64,000 nucleotides of DNA from Myotis daubentonii (Eukaryota; Chordata; Mammalia; Chiroptera; Vespertilionidae). Within the stretch, counting starts at the first letter, position 1; each line of letters starts with the position of its first letter. Shown here piece by piece: positions 46,642 to 57,839 of this stretch. Below the pieces are notes generated by a model, which was not told the origin of the DNA, did no database searches, and worked only from the letters and a program-made list of their open reading frames with translations. The stretch covers positions 182,160,349-182,224,348 of the forward strand of contig NC_081842.1 of NCBI RefSeq assembly GCF_963259705.1, read 5' to 3'. Made by a program: the position numbers and the translations under genes.

Positions 46642-46705
46642 GGAGGAAGAGGAAAGGAGTGGGTGGGTGAGTAGGAGGAAGAGGAAAGGAGTGGGTGGGT
46701 GAGTA
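46642..46705 (+). repeat. 32-bp tandem duplication
   Basis: Two adjacent, essentially identical 32-bp units (ggaggaagaggaaaggagtg...gagta), followed by a partial third start. Confidence 0.9.
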
Positions 46706-46742
46706 GGAGAAGAGGTAGTTGGAGGGTTGGAAAGGATTCAGG

Positions 46743-47190
46743 TGTATTAGTTTCCTAGGCTGCAGTACCAGTGTCACAAATAGTAAGGTAGCTTTAGACA
46801 ACACAGGTTTATTCTCTCGGAGCTCTGGAGGCTAAGAAATCTGAAATCAAGGTGTCGGCAGGGAGCATGCGCCTCCGAGGGTCCTGGGGGAGAGTCTGTC
46901 CCAGGCCTTTCTCTTTCAGTGTTGCAGTTCCTAATGCTCCTTGGCTTACGTCAGTCCCAGCCTCTGCCTTTGCCATCGCATGATATTCTCCTTGTGTGTC
47001 CGTGTGCCCAAACTTCCCTTATTTTGTAAGGACACCAGTCATTGGATTAGGGCCCACCCCACCCTATTCTAGTGTGACCTCATTTTAACTTCGTTACATC
47101 TGTAAGGATCTGTTTCTAACCAAGGTCACGTTCACAGGTCCTGGGGGTTAAGACTATAGCACATTGTGTAGGGGGGGTCCACAGCACAGG
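46743..47190 (-). repeat. MLT1-type solo LTR (ERVL-MaLR)
   Basis: Begins tgtattagtttcctagg, the complement of the MLT1 3' end. It passes through 'tctggaggctaagaaatc', 'aaggacaccagtcattggat' and 'gtgacctcattttaactt', and ends near the complement of the 5' end. About 450 bp, LTR only, with no internal retroviral sequence. Ancient eutherian relic. Confidence 0.85.
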
Positions 47191-48535
47191 TTGTCAGTGC
47201 CGGGCCCCAAATCTAGATGGCACATTTCGATTCCTGTCTTCAGGGACCTTAAAGGTCCTACCTAATCTACTCAGTCATTTCAGTCAGCCCAGTAAGTTTA
47301 GGTTTGGGATTTTCTGTGTGCCAGGTTCTGGACTTGGCCCTACAAACAGGTGAGACACCACCTGGTTTTATGGTGAGAAACTACTTCTGTGGAAACCAGG
47401 GTTTTTAGAAGACAGTTGAAAGGAAATGTGCATGCAAGTACTTCAGGGATGTCCTTAGAAATACAGGCAGGCTTTTCCTTCCTGCCCTCTGCATTTTGAG
47501 GCCAGCTCTGTCAAGCCGTGGTTTACTACCACACTGTTCTCTGGAAGAAGGCAGCTGGGACCTCTGGATTTGGAGGCTCTTTCAGTGCCTCAGTTTCCTC
47601 TCTGCAGGTAAGGGTGGGACTTCGATGGTTATTCAAATGTGCTTCTTGTTGTCTGTTCCAGGCCCAGTTGGTGGCTAGGAACTGTTTTATGGGAAGAGCA
47701 AATACTATGTAGTGTCAAGAAGGATGTTTTTTGTAGGGGCTTCTGTGTTTTCGCTGTGGATAAACAAGAAGAAGCCAAGTGTGGGTTAGTGGCTCCTGGC
47801 GTGGGTCGGCCCCTTTTCTTCCCACACAGGAGTTTCCTGTGCCAGCAGGAAGAAGTGGGACCGAGCCCTCTCGCCACTCCCGAGAATTCTTCCCATGACT
47901 TTACGGTCTTCCTGCGTCTGAGAAGGATTTCCATACAGATGACAGGAGTGGAGTAGAACGCATTTGTAGCTATTGTGTTGGTGAAAACCAATGTAATATA
48001 AATAGGAAGTCTGGATTATATGTATTCTCAAAACACTGAGTCTGAAAACCACACACACCAAATGAAATTCACAGCTGTGCGCGTACAGGGTTCAGAGCGC
48101 TGTCTGCAGGCGGCGAGGGCGCAGGCAGTGGGGACCGCGTTCTGTTCTCCATTCTTCTGCTCCTCTTGTTCCCCACCCCATCCAAAATAATTTAATTAGG
48201 CATTTTATCCAGTTCTTTAATCTCTTTAACGAGGCCTTCACCAGTCTACAGAACACGTTGATTCAGCTGGATTTGACACCCTTCCCATCAGTTGTTCCAG
48301 GGAGGTGGCGCACTTTTATGTGTCCATGAAAGACCAAGCCCCAGAGGATCCAGGGAAGTGTGTTGAACATACTAACCTCCCCACTCTATCCCCAGAAGAT
48401 ATGTCTCCTGGGAGTGGTTTGGATCACCCATTCCCAGACAGGGCCTTCAAGAGCCTCTTTTGGGCAGAAGCATAAGTACTTAGGCCAGGACTGATCCTGT
48501 GCTCCACATGGGCAGCTTTGTAAGGAGATTAGTTT
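47191..48535. other. Unique DNA, no gene seen
   Basis: Unique sequence; no recognised exon or repeat. A small CpG-containing patch (cagctgtgcgcgtacagg) lies near 48072-48089. Confidence 0.4.
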
Positions 48536-48539
48536 CATG

Positions 48540-48690
48540 TCTTATTTCCAAAGTAGTACATGGGTATATGTTCATTGTGAAGGAAATTAGATAACAAATA
48601 TGAAAGTCTGGCTCTTTCATTATCCAAAGATTAATAGTGTTAATACCCTGATTTATATCTTGTCAAGATGACGTAATTTCCAAACATGTG
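48540..48690. repeat. Probable ancient L1 3' fragment
   Basis: 'gtacatgggtatatgttcattgtgaaggaaattag' and 'taatagtgttaataccctg' resemble old L1M 3' ends. Confidence 0.45.
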
Positions 48691-49041
48691 CCTGTTCTTA
48701 AGAGACCAGGTCCAGTGGGTGATACCAGTCACGTGACTGCCTGAACCCAGGCCGTCGTGCCCCTCGCCCATGGGCTTCCTCAGTTGCCAGGTTCCTGGCT
48801 TGCTGCCTCCATCTCCCTTCTACCCCTTCAGGTCTTCTCGTAGTCTTTGGAAGAGCAGGCTACCTTCCTGTTTGCTGAGTGGAATCTTCTGCGATTCTAG
48901 AACCTGTGTAACACATGGCTTCCCTTCCAGGAGGTTTGCCCGCACACTCAACTGCCTGTGGCTCTCGGGCTCCTTCCTTCAGTCAGAGCTCTTTGTAACT
49001 GATGTTGCCAAGAACAGATTTCTTTCCTTTGAAGAAGGAAA
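48691..49041. other. Unique DNA, no gene seen
   Basis: No recognised feature. Confidence 0.4.
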
Positions 49042-49054
49042 TGGGGTGTAATTC

Positions 49055-49270
49055 TTTAAAAAAAAAAAAGATTTTTAATGATATCAGAGAGGAAGGGAGA
49101 GGGAGACATAGAAACATCAATGTGAGAGAGAATCATTGATCGGCCACCTCCTGCACGCCCCCCTACTGGGGATCGAGCTCTCAACCCAGGCATGTGCCAT
49201 GACCGGGCATCCAACTGCGACCTCCTGGTTCATAGGTCGATGCTCAACCACTGAGCCACACCGGCCAGGC
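49055..49270 (-). mobile_element. Older bat tRNA SINE
   Basis: Antisense copy of the 'gtcaacctatgaacc' head class (complement 'cctcctggttcataggtcgatgctcaacc'). TSD tggggtgtaattc is perfect over 13 bp (49042-49054 and 49271-49283). Confidence 0.94.
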
Positions 49271-49639
49271 TGGGGTGTAATTCCTGCTCCAAACCCTAGA
49301 GTCCGGGACTGCTCTTCCAGGGGGACCTAGTGCGTGTTGAGCAGACAGGGTTGTATGGACCTGTGGCTTTTAACCTTCACGGGACCCTGGATCTCTGTGG
49401 GACGGCTACATTCTGGAATCCCTGTGCAAACACTGCATGTTCACATCCACAAATCCCTGTGCGGGAGAAGTCCAGGGGGTTGCAGACTCTTGGAAGTCCA
49501 TCCCCACGGCCCTTCAGAGACAGACATGGCCCCTACCACTGGGTGGCTCTGATAGCTGGCATGGCCTCTTCGTGTCTATTTTGCCTTCTATAGGGTGGTG
49601 GCAGTGATGGTTACCCAACAGCTATGCCGCGGTGACAAT

Positions 49640-49773
49640 GGCAGTGGTTGTCAAAGCAGCTCACAGTAGGTCAGTCACCTAATCCTCACCCTGACCCAGT
49701 GAGGGGAAGGTACTACCAGCCCCATTTCACAGATGCAAAACGGAAGCTCGGAGAGGTGAAGTAACATGCCCAG

Positions 49774-49817
<44 letters not shown>

Positions 49818-49865
49818 TTGGAACCCAGGCAGTGTGACTTGAGAGCATGTGCCCAACACCTGATC
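49640..49865 (+). repeat. MIR SINE carrying an internal (CA)n
   Basis: 'ccccatttcacagatgcaaaacggaagctcggagaggtgaagtaac' runs into a CA tract at the place where MIR normally reads 'ggtcacacagc'. It then continues 'gattggaacccaggcagtgtgactt'. Confidence 0.75.
49776..49815. repeat. (CA)20 microsatellite
   Basis: Pure CA tract inside a MIR. Confidence 0.95.
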
Positions 49866-50297
49866 TGCAGCAAAAAAACCCAAACACCATAGTAGGTGCT
49901 CAGTAAATGGTCATGACAATATTAAAAGCAGCAGAGGGCTATGGCATAGCCAACCTGTTAGTTGTGGGACTATCCTCCCCCACTTGCCCCCACCTGTCCT
50001 GAGTATTCTCCCGGTGCAGGATCCAGGCTCCGCAGCTCGTGGGCGGAGGGGCGCGCAGATCCGCCAGTCCTGGGAAATGTGTAAAATCCTGTTCCTGAAA
50101 ACCGGCCGGGTTCTCATAGTGTCCCGGCTGGCATGTTTTGCTAGTCACGAAACATGATCCATACGCTGTATTTTAGGACTCCCCATCTGTCGGCATCGGG
50201 CATTGGGAGAGGGTTTTCACTTGAGGGAGTTCAGAGCGTGCCAGCTCACTTGGGGGGAGGGCCCCGGGGGAGGTGGGCAAGGAGGATCTGTGACAGC

Positions 50298-50335
50298 GGG
50301 TGATCTGCTCCTCCACGGGTGATCTGCTCCTCCAC
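50298..50335 (+). repeat. 19-bp perfect tandem duplication
   Basis: gggtgatctgctcctccac occurs twice back to back without mismatch, so it is probably a recent slippage or duplication event. Confidence 0.93.
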
Positions 50336-50429
50336 GGTGGGCCCGGTCTACCGAGGTGGGGGCCTGGGCGCCTGGGAGATGGGGTGTGCTGGCCGGCAGC
50401 ATCCCAGATCTCTTTTCCCATTACTTCAC

Positions 50430-50545
50430 TCAATTTTTAGACAGGTCCAATTTTTAGTTAAGCAAACTGAGGTACAGGGAGGTTGATTCTCTTGTCTAAG
50501 GTTTCAAGACTGAAGAAGCTAAGCTGAGATTTGAACTTAAGTCTT
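50430..50545 (+). repeat. MIR fragment
   Basis: 'aagcaaactgaggtacagggagg' core, 'gctgagatttgaacttaagtc' 3' half. Confidence 0.55.
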
Positions 50546-50966
50546 TAGACTCTCCCTTATCCTAGTCTGCCCTCCTGTTTCCTGGGCTTTCACTCTATTG
50601 GTGGTTCAGGGCAGGGTGTGGGAGAGGTTGCCTGGGAGTGGAAGGGAGTCAGCTGAGGGAGGGGTGAGGTTGAGCCCTGCTCTTAGGCCCACTTTGCAGG
50701 GAGCACAGGGCCTGCCCTGGAGCCCACCTCTCTGGCCTGCTGGTGGTGGAGGAAGAATGCTAAGAGGGCTATTGATCCACCCATCTCCTCTGAGGGAGGG
50801 CCGCAGCGCAAGCAAGCCTTTCTTTTTAAAAATGCATTAACTTGACCGTAAGCAGGCCCCAGTTTAAAAATAAATAAATAAAAACAAGAAGCAAAACAAG
50901 TAGGAGTGGGAGGGAGGCAGGGATGGAGCAAAACCTTAGAAAAAACTAAAAGGCACTGAAAGGCAC
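50546..50966. other. Unique DNA, no gene seen
   Basis: Unique sequence with a short (AAAT/AATA)n run at about 50866-50884. Confidence 0.4.
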
Positions 50967-51127
50967 CCTAGCTAGTGACTTGGTTGAAGCGTCATCCTAT
51001 ACTGTAAAAGGTTGTGGTCCCCAGTCAGGGTGTGTATAGGAGGCAACCAGTCCATGTTTCTCTTTCTCTCTCTCCTTTCCCCTCTCTCTAAAGATCAATA
51101 AAAACATATCCTCAGTGAGGATTAAAA
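50967..51127 (+). mobile_element. Degraded bat tRNA SINE
   Basis: Head largely decayed (ccctagctagtgacttgg). The body 'tataggaggcaaccagtccatgtttctc' and the tail 'gatcaataaaaacatatcctcagtgaggatt' are of a bat SINE type distinct from the VES copies nearby. Confidence 0.7.
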
Positions 51128-51996
51128 AGAAACCCAAAAAGCTGAAAGGTTATCCGAGGAGGGTTCATTTCGATGTCTGTGCCAGTTCCAGGCTAGGATG
51201 CCTTGCCTGAATTCTGGAGCCTGGGTCTGCCCTGCTTTGCTGTGACCTGGGTCATCCCTACCTCTCCTGCTTAGTCTATGCAGGAAGACTCTCCCCAAAT
51301 CCAGAGGTTTTAGGAAACCCCTCTGGGGTGGGGGTGGGGTGGAGGAAGCCCCACACAGGGTGTAATGGCAATCCATATTGAAAGCCTGCCTTACCAGTCC
51401 TGACTTGGGCAATTTCAGTCTCCGTTTTGCCCTGAAGCTACACTGGCCTTTTCTTGGTTTCTCAAAAAGTGCCTTTGCAGGTGCTATTCGTGCCGCCTGG
51501 AAGGTGTGTTCCCTTTTCCCTGGTCTCCAGGTTAGGACCTGCTCATCTTTCATCAGCCTAAAGGGCACTTCACTCAGTGGGTCAGGCTCTTGTATGCCTC
51601 AAGGTTCCCAGCACTTCTTTTTTTGTAGCTCTTAAAACCAGCACAGTAAAATAACTCACTCATATTTTACAGCATTTAGCAATTAAGCCTGGGGAAGGCA
51701 GGACTAGTCTGTCCTGTTTGCTATAAATGGCTACTGCCCAGCCATGCACAGTAGAGAGGGTAGCTAATCCTTGTGGAATGGGTGGACGAATAGCCCATGG
51801 ATACCATTTGGGAGGGAATAAACATTGAAATCAGAATTTGGTCCATATTGAAGCCAGGATATGGTTTCAGAGTGGAGCCCCCAACACTAGAAAAGGGGAG
51901 ACTTTTGCCAATAGTCCAGTAGGCCATGGTGTAGCATGGCCTGTCCCTTTGTGGGTGGAAAGATATGGAGCCCAGAGAACAGAAGGGATTTCATCA
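51128..51996. other. Unique DNA, no gene seen
   Basis: Unique sequence, no credible exon. Confidence 0.4.
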
Positions 51997-52010
51997 AGAT
52001 TATACAACAG

Positions 52011-52204
52011 CCCGGCCAGTGTGGCTCAGTGGTTGAGCGTCAACCTATGAACCAGGCGGTCACAGTTTGATTCCTGGTCAGGGCAGGCTTGATCCCCAGT
52101 AGGGGACGTGCAGGAGGTAGCCAATCACTAATTCTCTCATCATTGATGTTTCTCTCTTCCTCTCCCTTCCTGTTTCTGAAATCAATAAATATATTTAAAA
52201 TGAA
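52011..52204 (+). mobile_element. Older bat tRNA SINE
   Basis: Sense copy: A box tggctcagtgg (about 52020-52030), head 'gtcaacctatgaaccagg', tail 'aatcaataaatatattt'. TSDs agattatacaacag (51997-52010) and agatcacacaacag (52205-52218), 12/14. Confidence 0.93.
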
Positions 52205-52218
52205 AGATCACACAACAG

Positions 52219-52784
52219 AGCCTTTGAGGATTTTTATTTGGTCTCTGGTTTAAGTGTTGAAAGGTAATTAATACATAGCAGGCACCACTTCATTCGCTGC
52301 TCCTTATTGTGGCGACTCAGGTGTGGCAGCACCAGTTTGTGGAGGAGGAACAGGAGGCCCAGTGCACGTGGTCCCTTGCTTCAGGACACAGCAAAGGCAA
52401 CATCGATCAGATCTCGGCTCTTTCTGATTCCGTAGCCTGGTGCCTCCCTAGCCAATGGAGCTATGGCCACTTGTAGGAGCCTTGGGTGCTTCCAGCCCTC
52501 TGGGTTGCAGGGGACTGTGGCTCCCTGAGACCACCTTCTCTCCCCAACCCGACTTCACCCTCTCTTTCTGTCCTCCCTCTCCTCTGAGAACCTCAGAAAT
52601 TGCTCTCTCCCTTTTCAATCGCCCTGGGAAGCCACTGTGGATCCTGGAAAGGTACTAAGGGTGATAAAGCAGAATTGGCACCATTCCGGGCTAACTGTCG
52701 GTCATTTGTAGGTAAAAATAAAGCGTGTCCTTGCTCCTCGCTACATGTGGGCTTTCTTTTGGGATTACAGTGGGAGCCACTGCG
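52219..52784. other. Unique DNA, no gene seen
   Basis: Unique sequence, no credible exon. Confidence 0.4.
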
Positions 52785-52805
52785 CCCCCCCCCCCCCCCC
52801 CCCCC
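52785..52805. repeat. Poly(C)21 tract
   Basis: Uninterrupted C homopolymer of 21 nt, G-quadruplex-capable on the complement. Confidence 0.92.
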
Positions 52806-53084
52806 GTCCCTTGGCTGATGTGGGGATTCCTACAGTTCGGGCACATGGGTGGGCTTCATGCTGCTCACTCCCCCAGAGCAGGACCCATGGGCCTCCTTCC
52901 ATGCGAAGCGCCTCTGCTGCTCTGCGGTGCCAACAGCTCAGGAGCTCTGGCACGCACAGGCGCCGACTCCTTTTGCAAATATTGCTGCAGCTGAACAGCA
53001 ACAAGCCACCTTTAGAGGACTTTGTGTAGCCTGCTTCTTTTTGATATCTGGAATGCACAGAGGCAAGAGAGATAAAATTAATTT

Positions 53085-53225
53085 GTTCAATTAATTTTGT
53101 AAATATTGACCAAGCAGAAGTTTTATGCAGGTCGCATGTTAGGGACCCAAGGGGTTACCAAAAAACAACATGACCCAGTCCCTTCCTTGAAGGTGCTCAT
53201 CCTCTAGACGGGGGTAAAAAGATGT
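53085..53225 (+). repeat. L2 LINE 3' fragment
   Basis: 'aaatattgaccaagcagaag', 'agtcccttccttgaaggtgctcatcctctag' and 'gacgggggtaaaaagatg' follow the L2 end. Confidence 0.5.
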
Positions 53226-53370
53226 GTCAAGACAGAATTAGAGCAGGAGAGCCACGAGTCCTGATCCCCACACCACCCTTCCTTCCAGAATTCCCTCACG
53301 AAGTCTGCCTGCTGCCTGGGGAGCTAAATGCCTTTCCCCTTTCTTAAGGCACCTGCAGTTCTCCCACAGT

Positions 53371-53630
53371 AAGTTTTTATTTTTTGAGTGCTTACTATGT
53401 ACTAGGGTTGGGCACTCGGGTAGTGTTTTACTTGTGTTCATTTCTTTGGACTCAACATGACCCAGTGAAGTAATTACTATCACCCTCATTGTCCAGTTGA
53501 TGAAACTGAGGTCCAGAAAGGTTAATTAACTTGCCCAAGATCCCACAGCTACACTGTTTCAGAGCCTGGATTCAAAGGTAAGCAGATGAGTTCCAGAGCT
53601 CACTTTCTTAACCTGCTGGCTGTATAGCCG
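53371..53630 (+). repeat. MIR SINE
   Basis: 'tttgagtgcttactatgtactaggg', 'ttgatgaaactgaggtccagaaagg', 'cccaagatcccacagctac' and 'ttcttaacctgctggctgtat'. Confidence 0.78.
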
Positions 53631-54470
53631 AGTCCCACACTGAGAATCTGTGTCTGTTACGCATCCACTATCTGCCCAGCATGAATTATCCTAAGTAGAT
53701 ACTTTTTTCTCTTAAAAAAATCTTCACTGTGCTTTCCATGTGATTTTTAAATGTACTTAATAACCCTCTGGGATACCCTCTGGAACTGCACCCCAGCCCC
53801 CAATTTCCTTTTTTAAAAATCCAGGTTCTCTTCAGAGGCTGGAGTGGAGCCAGAGCCTGTGGGAGAGAAGGCCACTGAAAGCATTCTGCAAACCGTAAAG
53901 TGCCCGTGAAATGAAGGGCATGCGAGAAGGGGCGTGCACGTAGAGGACTAGCTTGTAGCGTGGTCCTCATGCATCATACTTGGGGATTTCTTTGCACCAT
54001 TGTCACGGTCTGGTTTCAGGTACCTGTGAAAAATTATGGTAATTAAAATGTAATTTGGAATCCCCTGTTGGCTCACAGCAGCTGGTCCAGATGTAGGAGG
54101 CTGGGGCTGTCTGTGCTGGAACAAGCTGAGGCTTGTTAGGGGTGTCACTTTGTTCTGCCCTTTGTGTTGCTGGGGAGAAGGGAGGGGTCAAGAGATACAG
54201 GAGCTATTTTTGCACTGTTCACGTCATGTTCAGCATTACTGGATGTTTGTGGTTGGTCCCTGTTTAGCCTCAGCCGGGAAGAGAGAACTCCCTTTGCTGC
54301 CTGGGCCTGTTTGGAAACTCAGGCTCATACCCCTTGGGCATATATATTTCTCTAAAGGCGGAGCGACCCAAAGTGACCATGGGGTCACCCCGATAGTTGG
54401 AAGTTGTCTTAGTCGGTCTTAGATTTTCCAGGACTCTTCAGAATCCTTCCTGAGGTGGCGTGCTTATCCA
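53631..54470. other. Unique DNA, no gene seen
   Basis: Unique sequence, no credible exon. Confidence 0.4.
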
Positions 54471-54473
54471 CTC

Positions 54474-54620
54474 CTCATTTATTCAACAGATGGCTTTTTG
54501 GTGTGAGATACATGCTAGATCTGTTTCCTGGTACTTGCAAAGTGAAGTCGAATAAAGTATTGCCCCTCAAAGATGTTATAGTCTAATTGGGGAAATGGAA
54601 AGTAAACATTTGGTTTAGCA
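54474..54620 (+). repeat. L2 LINE 3' fragment
   Basis: 'ctcatttattcaacagatggc', 'atgttatagtctaattggggaaatgg' are L2-like. Confidence 0.5.
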
Positions 54621-54773
54621 TGTGCAAAGCAAGCATATGTGTTTGTTGGAAGAACTGAGGATCCAGTGCTGCCATAGGAGGGGGTACAGAGAAGAGGGGT
54701 GGGAACACAGAGGAGGGTGCTCAGGTCACACAGGGTGGTCAGAGGGCTTCCTGTGGGCGGCAATGGCTTAGGG

Positions 54774-55017
54774 CAGTGGCCGGGAAATTGCGGCTCGGCA
54801 TACCGCGGCTCGCGAGCCACATGCGGCTCTTTGGCCCCTTGAGTGCGGCTCTTCCACAAAATACCGACTTCTGCGCATGGGCCACGAAGTTTCAATCACA
54901 CTGTACATGCGCACCCGCACGTGGTATTTTGTGGAAGAGCCACACTCCAGGGGCCAAAGAGCCGCATGTGGCTCGCGAGCCTCCTGTCCCCCTAAGCCCG
55001 CAGTTTGCCGGCCACGG
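54774..55017. mobile_element. Near-palindromic non-autonomous hAT transposon
   Basis: A 244-bp element opening CAGTGGCCGGGAAATTGCGG and closing with gcagtttgccggccacgg, the diverged inverted end. The 8-bp TSD gcttaggg (TA central) is perfect (54766-54773 and 55018-55025). Arms of about 60 bp fold back on each other, for example ggctctttggcccc against ggggccaaagagcc and ggctcttccacaaaatacc against ggtattttgtggaagagcc. No coding capacity. Near its 3' end about 18 bp is foreign to the element and is an inverted copy of the downstream flank; see the separate entry at 54980-55035. Confidence 0.9.
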
Positions 55018-55035
55018 GCTTAGGGGGACAGGAGG
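54980..55035. repeat. Perfect 21-bp inverted repeat, 14-nt loop
   Basis: The arm at 54980-55000 (cctcctgtccccctaagccc and one more base) is the exact reverse complement of 55015-55035. The left arm lies within the transposon, where about 15 bp of its terminal region would be expected. The right arm spans the last bases of the element, the TSD and the flank. The loop (55001-55014) is the transposon end itself. A templated (template-switch) inversion of the flank into the element explains the layout. Confidence 0.95.
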
Positions 55036-56495
55036 TTTCGAGTGTTCACTTGGATTTATTTGCTGTTGAGCTTTATTCGTATATATACTTGATGTTGTGG
55101 CTATAGTCATTACGTCTTCTTTTATTACTCAGTTGAAGTCTTGGGATTTTATTTTTATACCCAAAGGGCTCACTGTCTTTGAAAAGTTTGAAAAAAAATG
55201 CTTTGTGTCATCCAAGCCCTTGTTGCTTCAGAGGTTAGAGATTGGAGGTCAGCCTTGGCCACAGAAAGTCTGCCCTTGAAGTCCCTGCCTCCCTTGGCCA
55301 CTTGGCACTCTCTGCACCACTTCCTCTTAAAATGGCAGGCCAGAGTGGGTTACTGCACAGCAGGGGTTAAGGCAACCTCTCCACCACCCCACCCTCCACC
55401 CCTGCAACCCTGGATCCTGCCTGACCTGGCTTGTGCACCGGGCCTTGAGTGTATGTGACAGGGTCAAATGTCAAATAAGTGGTCCCACCTGCATGTCCTG
55501 CTGGCGGTGCGTGGCCTGGATGTAGGCGAAGGGGATGCTGGAGCATCCCATCCCACTGTCAGGACCAACTGTGGGTTCGGGGACTGTTGCAAAGTGGAAG
55601 TGCCAGGAAGCAGAACACGTCACCTGAGGCAGCCCGTGAGTCATGGCTGCTTCGGACAGGGCCTGGCCTCTAGAGTTTGCAGAATGCAAACTTCCCACTT
55701 CCGCTGTTTGTATGCATGCATTCATCCAACATAGCATCTCCCTGCCGGCCCTGGACATGGTGCTGAGAAGTCCAGTGAATTAGGTGCAGCCCTGCCCTGG
55801 GGGTAGCTGACAGGTCCCCCACGCAGTGTGCCTTTTGGGACCCTCTGCAGACAACTGGAATGTCCCCACCGTCCTTGTGAGCCACATGCTGACACTGCAG
55901 CAGCAGGCCTGTCCTTGGTGTGGATTATTTGCTGTTAGTATTCCAAATGTCAAGTTCCCCTTGACTTGAGCTGAGCAGACGAAACAAAATGGCAGACAGA
56001 TTAGAAGGGGCTTGAGAATCCTTGTAGGATTTGAAAAACTTACACTGTTGACTTTGAAAAGCTGCTGAACCAGGCCCGTCTGCAGAGGTGGGGGCATCTG
56101 CTTGATGCCATTGGCTCCTTGGGTTTGAGGGGCTCTGGCCAGTGCTGGCTCTTTCCTCCCCCTCCAGGTGCATGGGAGCCGGGGGTGCTCACTGAGCTTG
56201 GGCAGGAATTGAGTCCAGTCCCTTCTCATTAGTATTGTGAGAGCAGGACGGGAGGAGGGCTGGAGGGGAGGAGCTGGGGCCTCCAAGGGTTTCAGGAAGG
56301 GTTTGGGTGGGCCCACCAAGGTAGGAGGCCATGTCATTATCTGTTTAATCTCATGTTTGCCTACTGCAAAGACCTAATAGGTAAAAGGGAACTAGATGGC
56401 TTATATAGTCCCTCTGAATGGATGGTGAGAGGATTAACAAAGGTGCAGAAGTTTCTGGCTAGAACCTGGAGTGTCATTGCTAGAAGAACCTCAGA
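55036..56495. other. Unique DNA, no gene seen
   Basis: Unique sequence. A 185-codon minus-strand frame (55780-56337) shows no recognisable domain. Confidence 0.4.
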
Positions 56496-56499
56496 GATG

Positions 56500-56640
56500 G
56501 TCCATTCATGCCCTTCTTTCTGTAGATGTAGCTGAAACTCAGAGAGGTTAAGTCATCTGTGCAAAGCCACACAGGAAGTGGTGAAGCTGGAATGTGATCA
56601 GTCCTTCTGGCTCCAGTACCCGTACTTGTCCCATGACATC
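56500..56640 (+). repeat. MIR fragment
   Basis: 'gtagctgaaactcagagaggttaagtcatctgtgcaaagccacacagg' is the MIR 3' core. Confidence 0.6.
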
Positions 56641-57595
56641 ACATTGGCTCCTGCTCCGAGTCCTCCCTTTTTGGGAAACTTATTTCTCCTGCCCTCCCCC
56701 TAAGGGCTTCCTTTTCCTGCCTGGATTCCCCAGGAATCCCTCCGGGGGTGCCGCCTCCTCCAGCCTGGAGAAGTAGTAAGAGCTAAAGGTGTGAGTGAGA
56801 ACCCAGCCCCCAGCTGCTTCTCTGCCACCTTCCAGGGGACAGATGCTTGTCATACAGGAGCCCGCATACCTGTCTCCTGAGGACAGACCAGGATGAGTCT
56901 CACGCCCTGGGCTGCTCAGAGCTCCAGGAAGGGTTTGTTGAACTGATGTGTCTGGGCTTAGGGGAGATAGACTCTAAATGGCATGAAGCTCTGCAGTCTG
57001 TAGTGGACAAGTTTTAAGTCTGGCCCGACACAGGATCTTAAACCCAAACCTTAATCTAGCTCTCTCTCCTGCAGCCACTGCAGGGCAGATTGCACAAAGG
57101 TTCTTGATGTGGCTCACAGTCACTGACCGAGATCCGGAAGGTGGTTTTTGCCTTTTCTCCCCTTTTCTGTGCACACTTGCACAAGTGCCCTTTGTTCCCA
57201 GGAAACGCAGCTTTCTCAATCTCCATCCTGGAAGTGTTGCTGGAATGTAATAAATCTGATTGTGTTTATGTTGAAGAAATGAAACACATTACTGTGTGGG
57301 GAGGAATGCAGTAGAGGCCTTGAAAGGGGGCTGTGTTTATGACAACAGTGTGCACATGTGGCTTTATTTTTGAAAGCAGTACTTTCCCTCCTCTTGATAG
57401 GACTCTTGTTAATAAGAGCCATCTCTTGTGTCCGGGTGTTGGCAAACAGGGGGCAGAGTTGGCCAAGGCCCTCTCAGCTGTGGCTGTCACCTTCTTAGCT
57501 CTGAGTGTGCGGCTTCTCTAGACCCTGTAATTTCTCGGGGATGGCAGCTCTTCAGGGACATCGCCTCTGTGCTGGCCGAGACAGAGCTGATTAGT
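56641..57595. other. Unique DNA, no gene seen
   Basis: Unique sequence, no credible exon. Confidence 0.4.
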
Positions 57596-57604
57596 GAATT
57601 CTCC

Positions 57605-57745
57605 CGCTCCCATTCCAGGTTGAAAACAACGGGATGGAATTTAATAGGCATAAATGTAAAGTCCTGTATGTGGGTTCAAAAAAAATCAACTTCACAGGCA
57701 CAGGATGAGGAGGCTTCATTTGAACAGCGAGCGAGAGAGTGACCC
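57605..57745. repeat. Probable ancient repeat, unclassified
   Basis: 'gatggaatttaataggcataaatgtaaagtcctgtatgtgggttc' and 'atcaacttcacaggcacaggatgagg' have the look of a very old dispersed repeat I half-recognise but cannot name. Confidence 0.35.
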
Positions 57746-57839
57746 TCGAATTTCCCTGGCCGTCGTCCTGTGTGCCAGCAGTTGGCCGTCACTGAAGAAG
57801 GTAACGCAGCTCGCTGACAAGGATCATGTCTGAAAGGGG

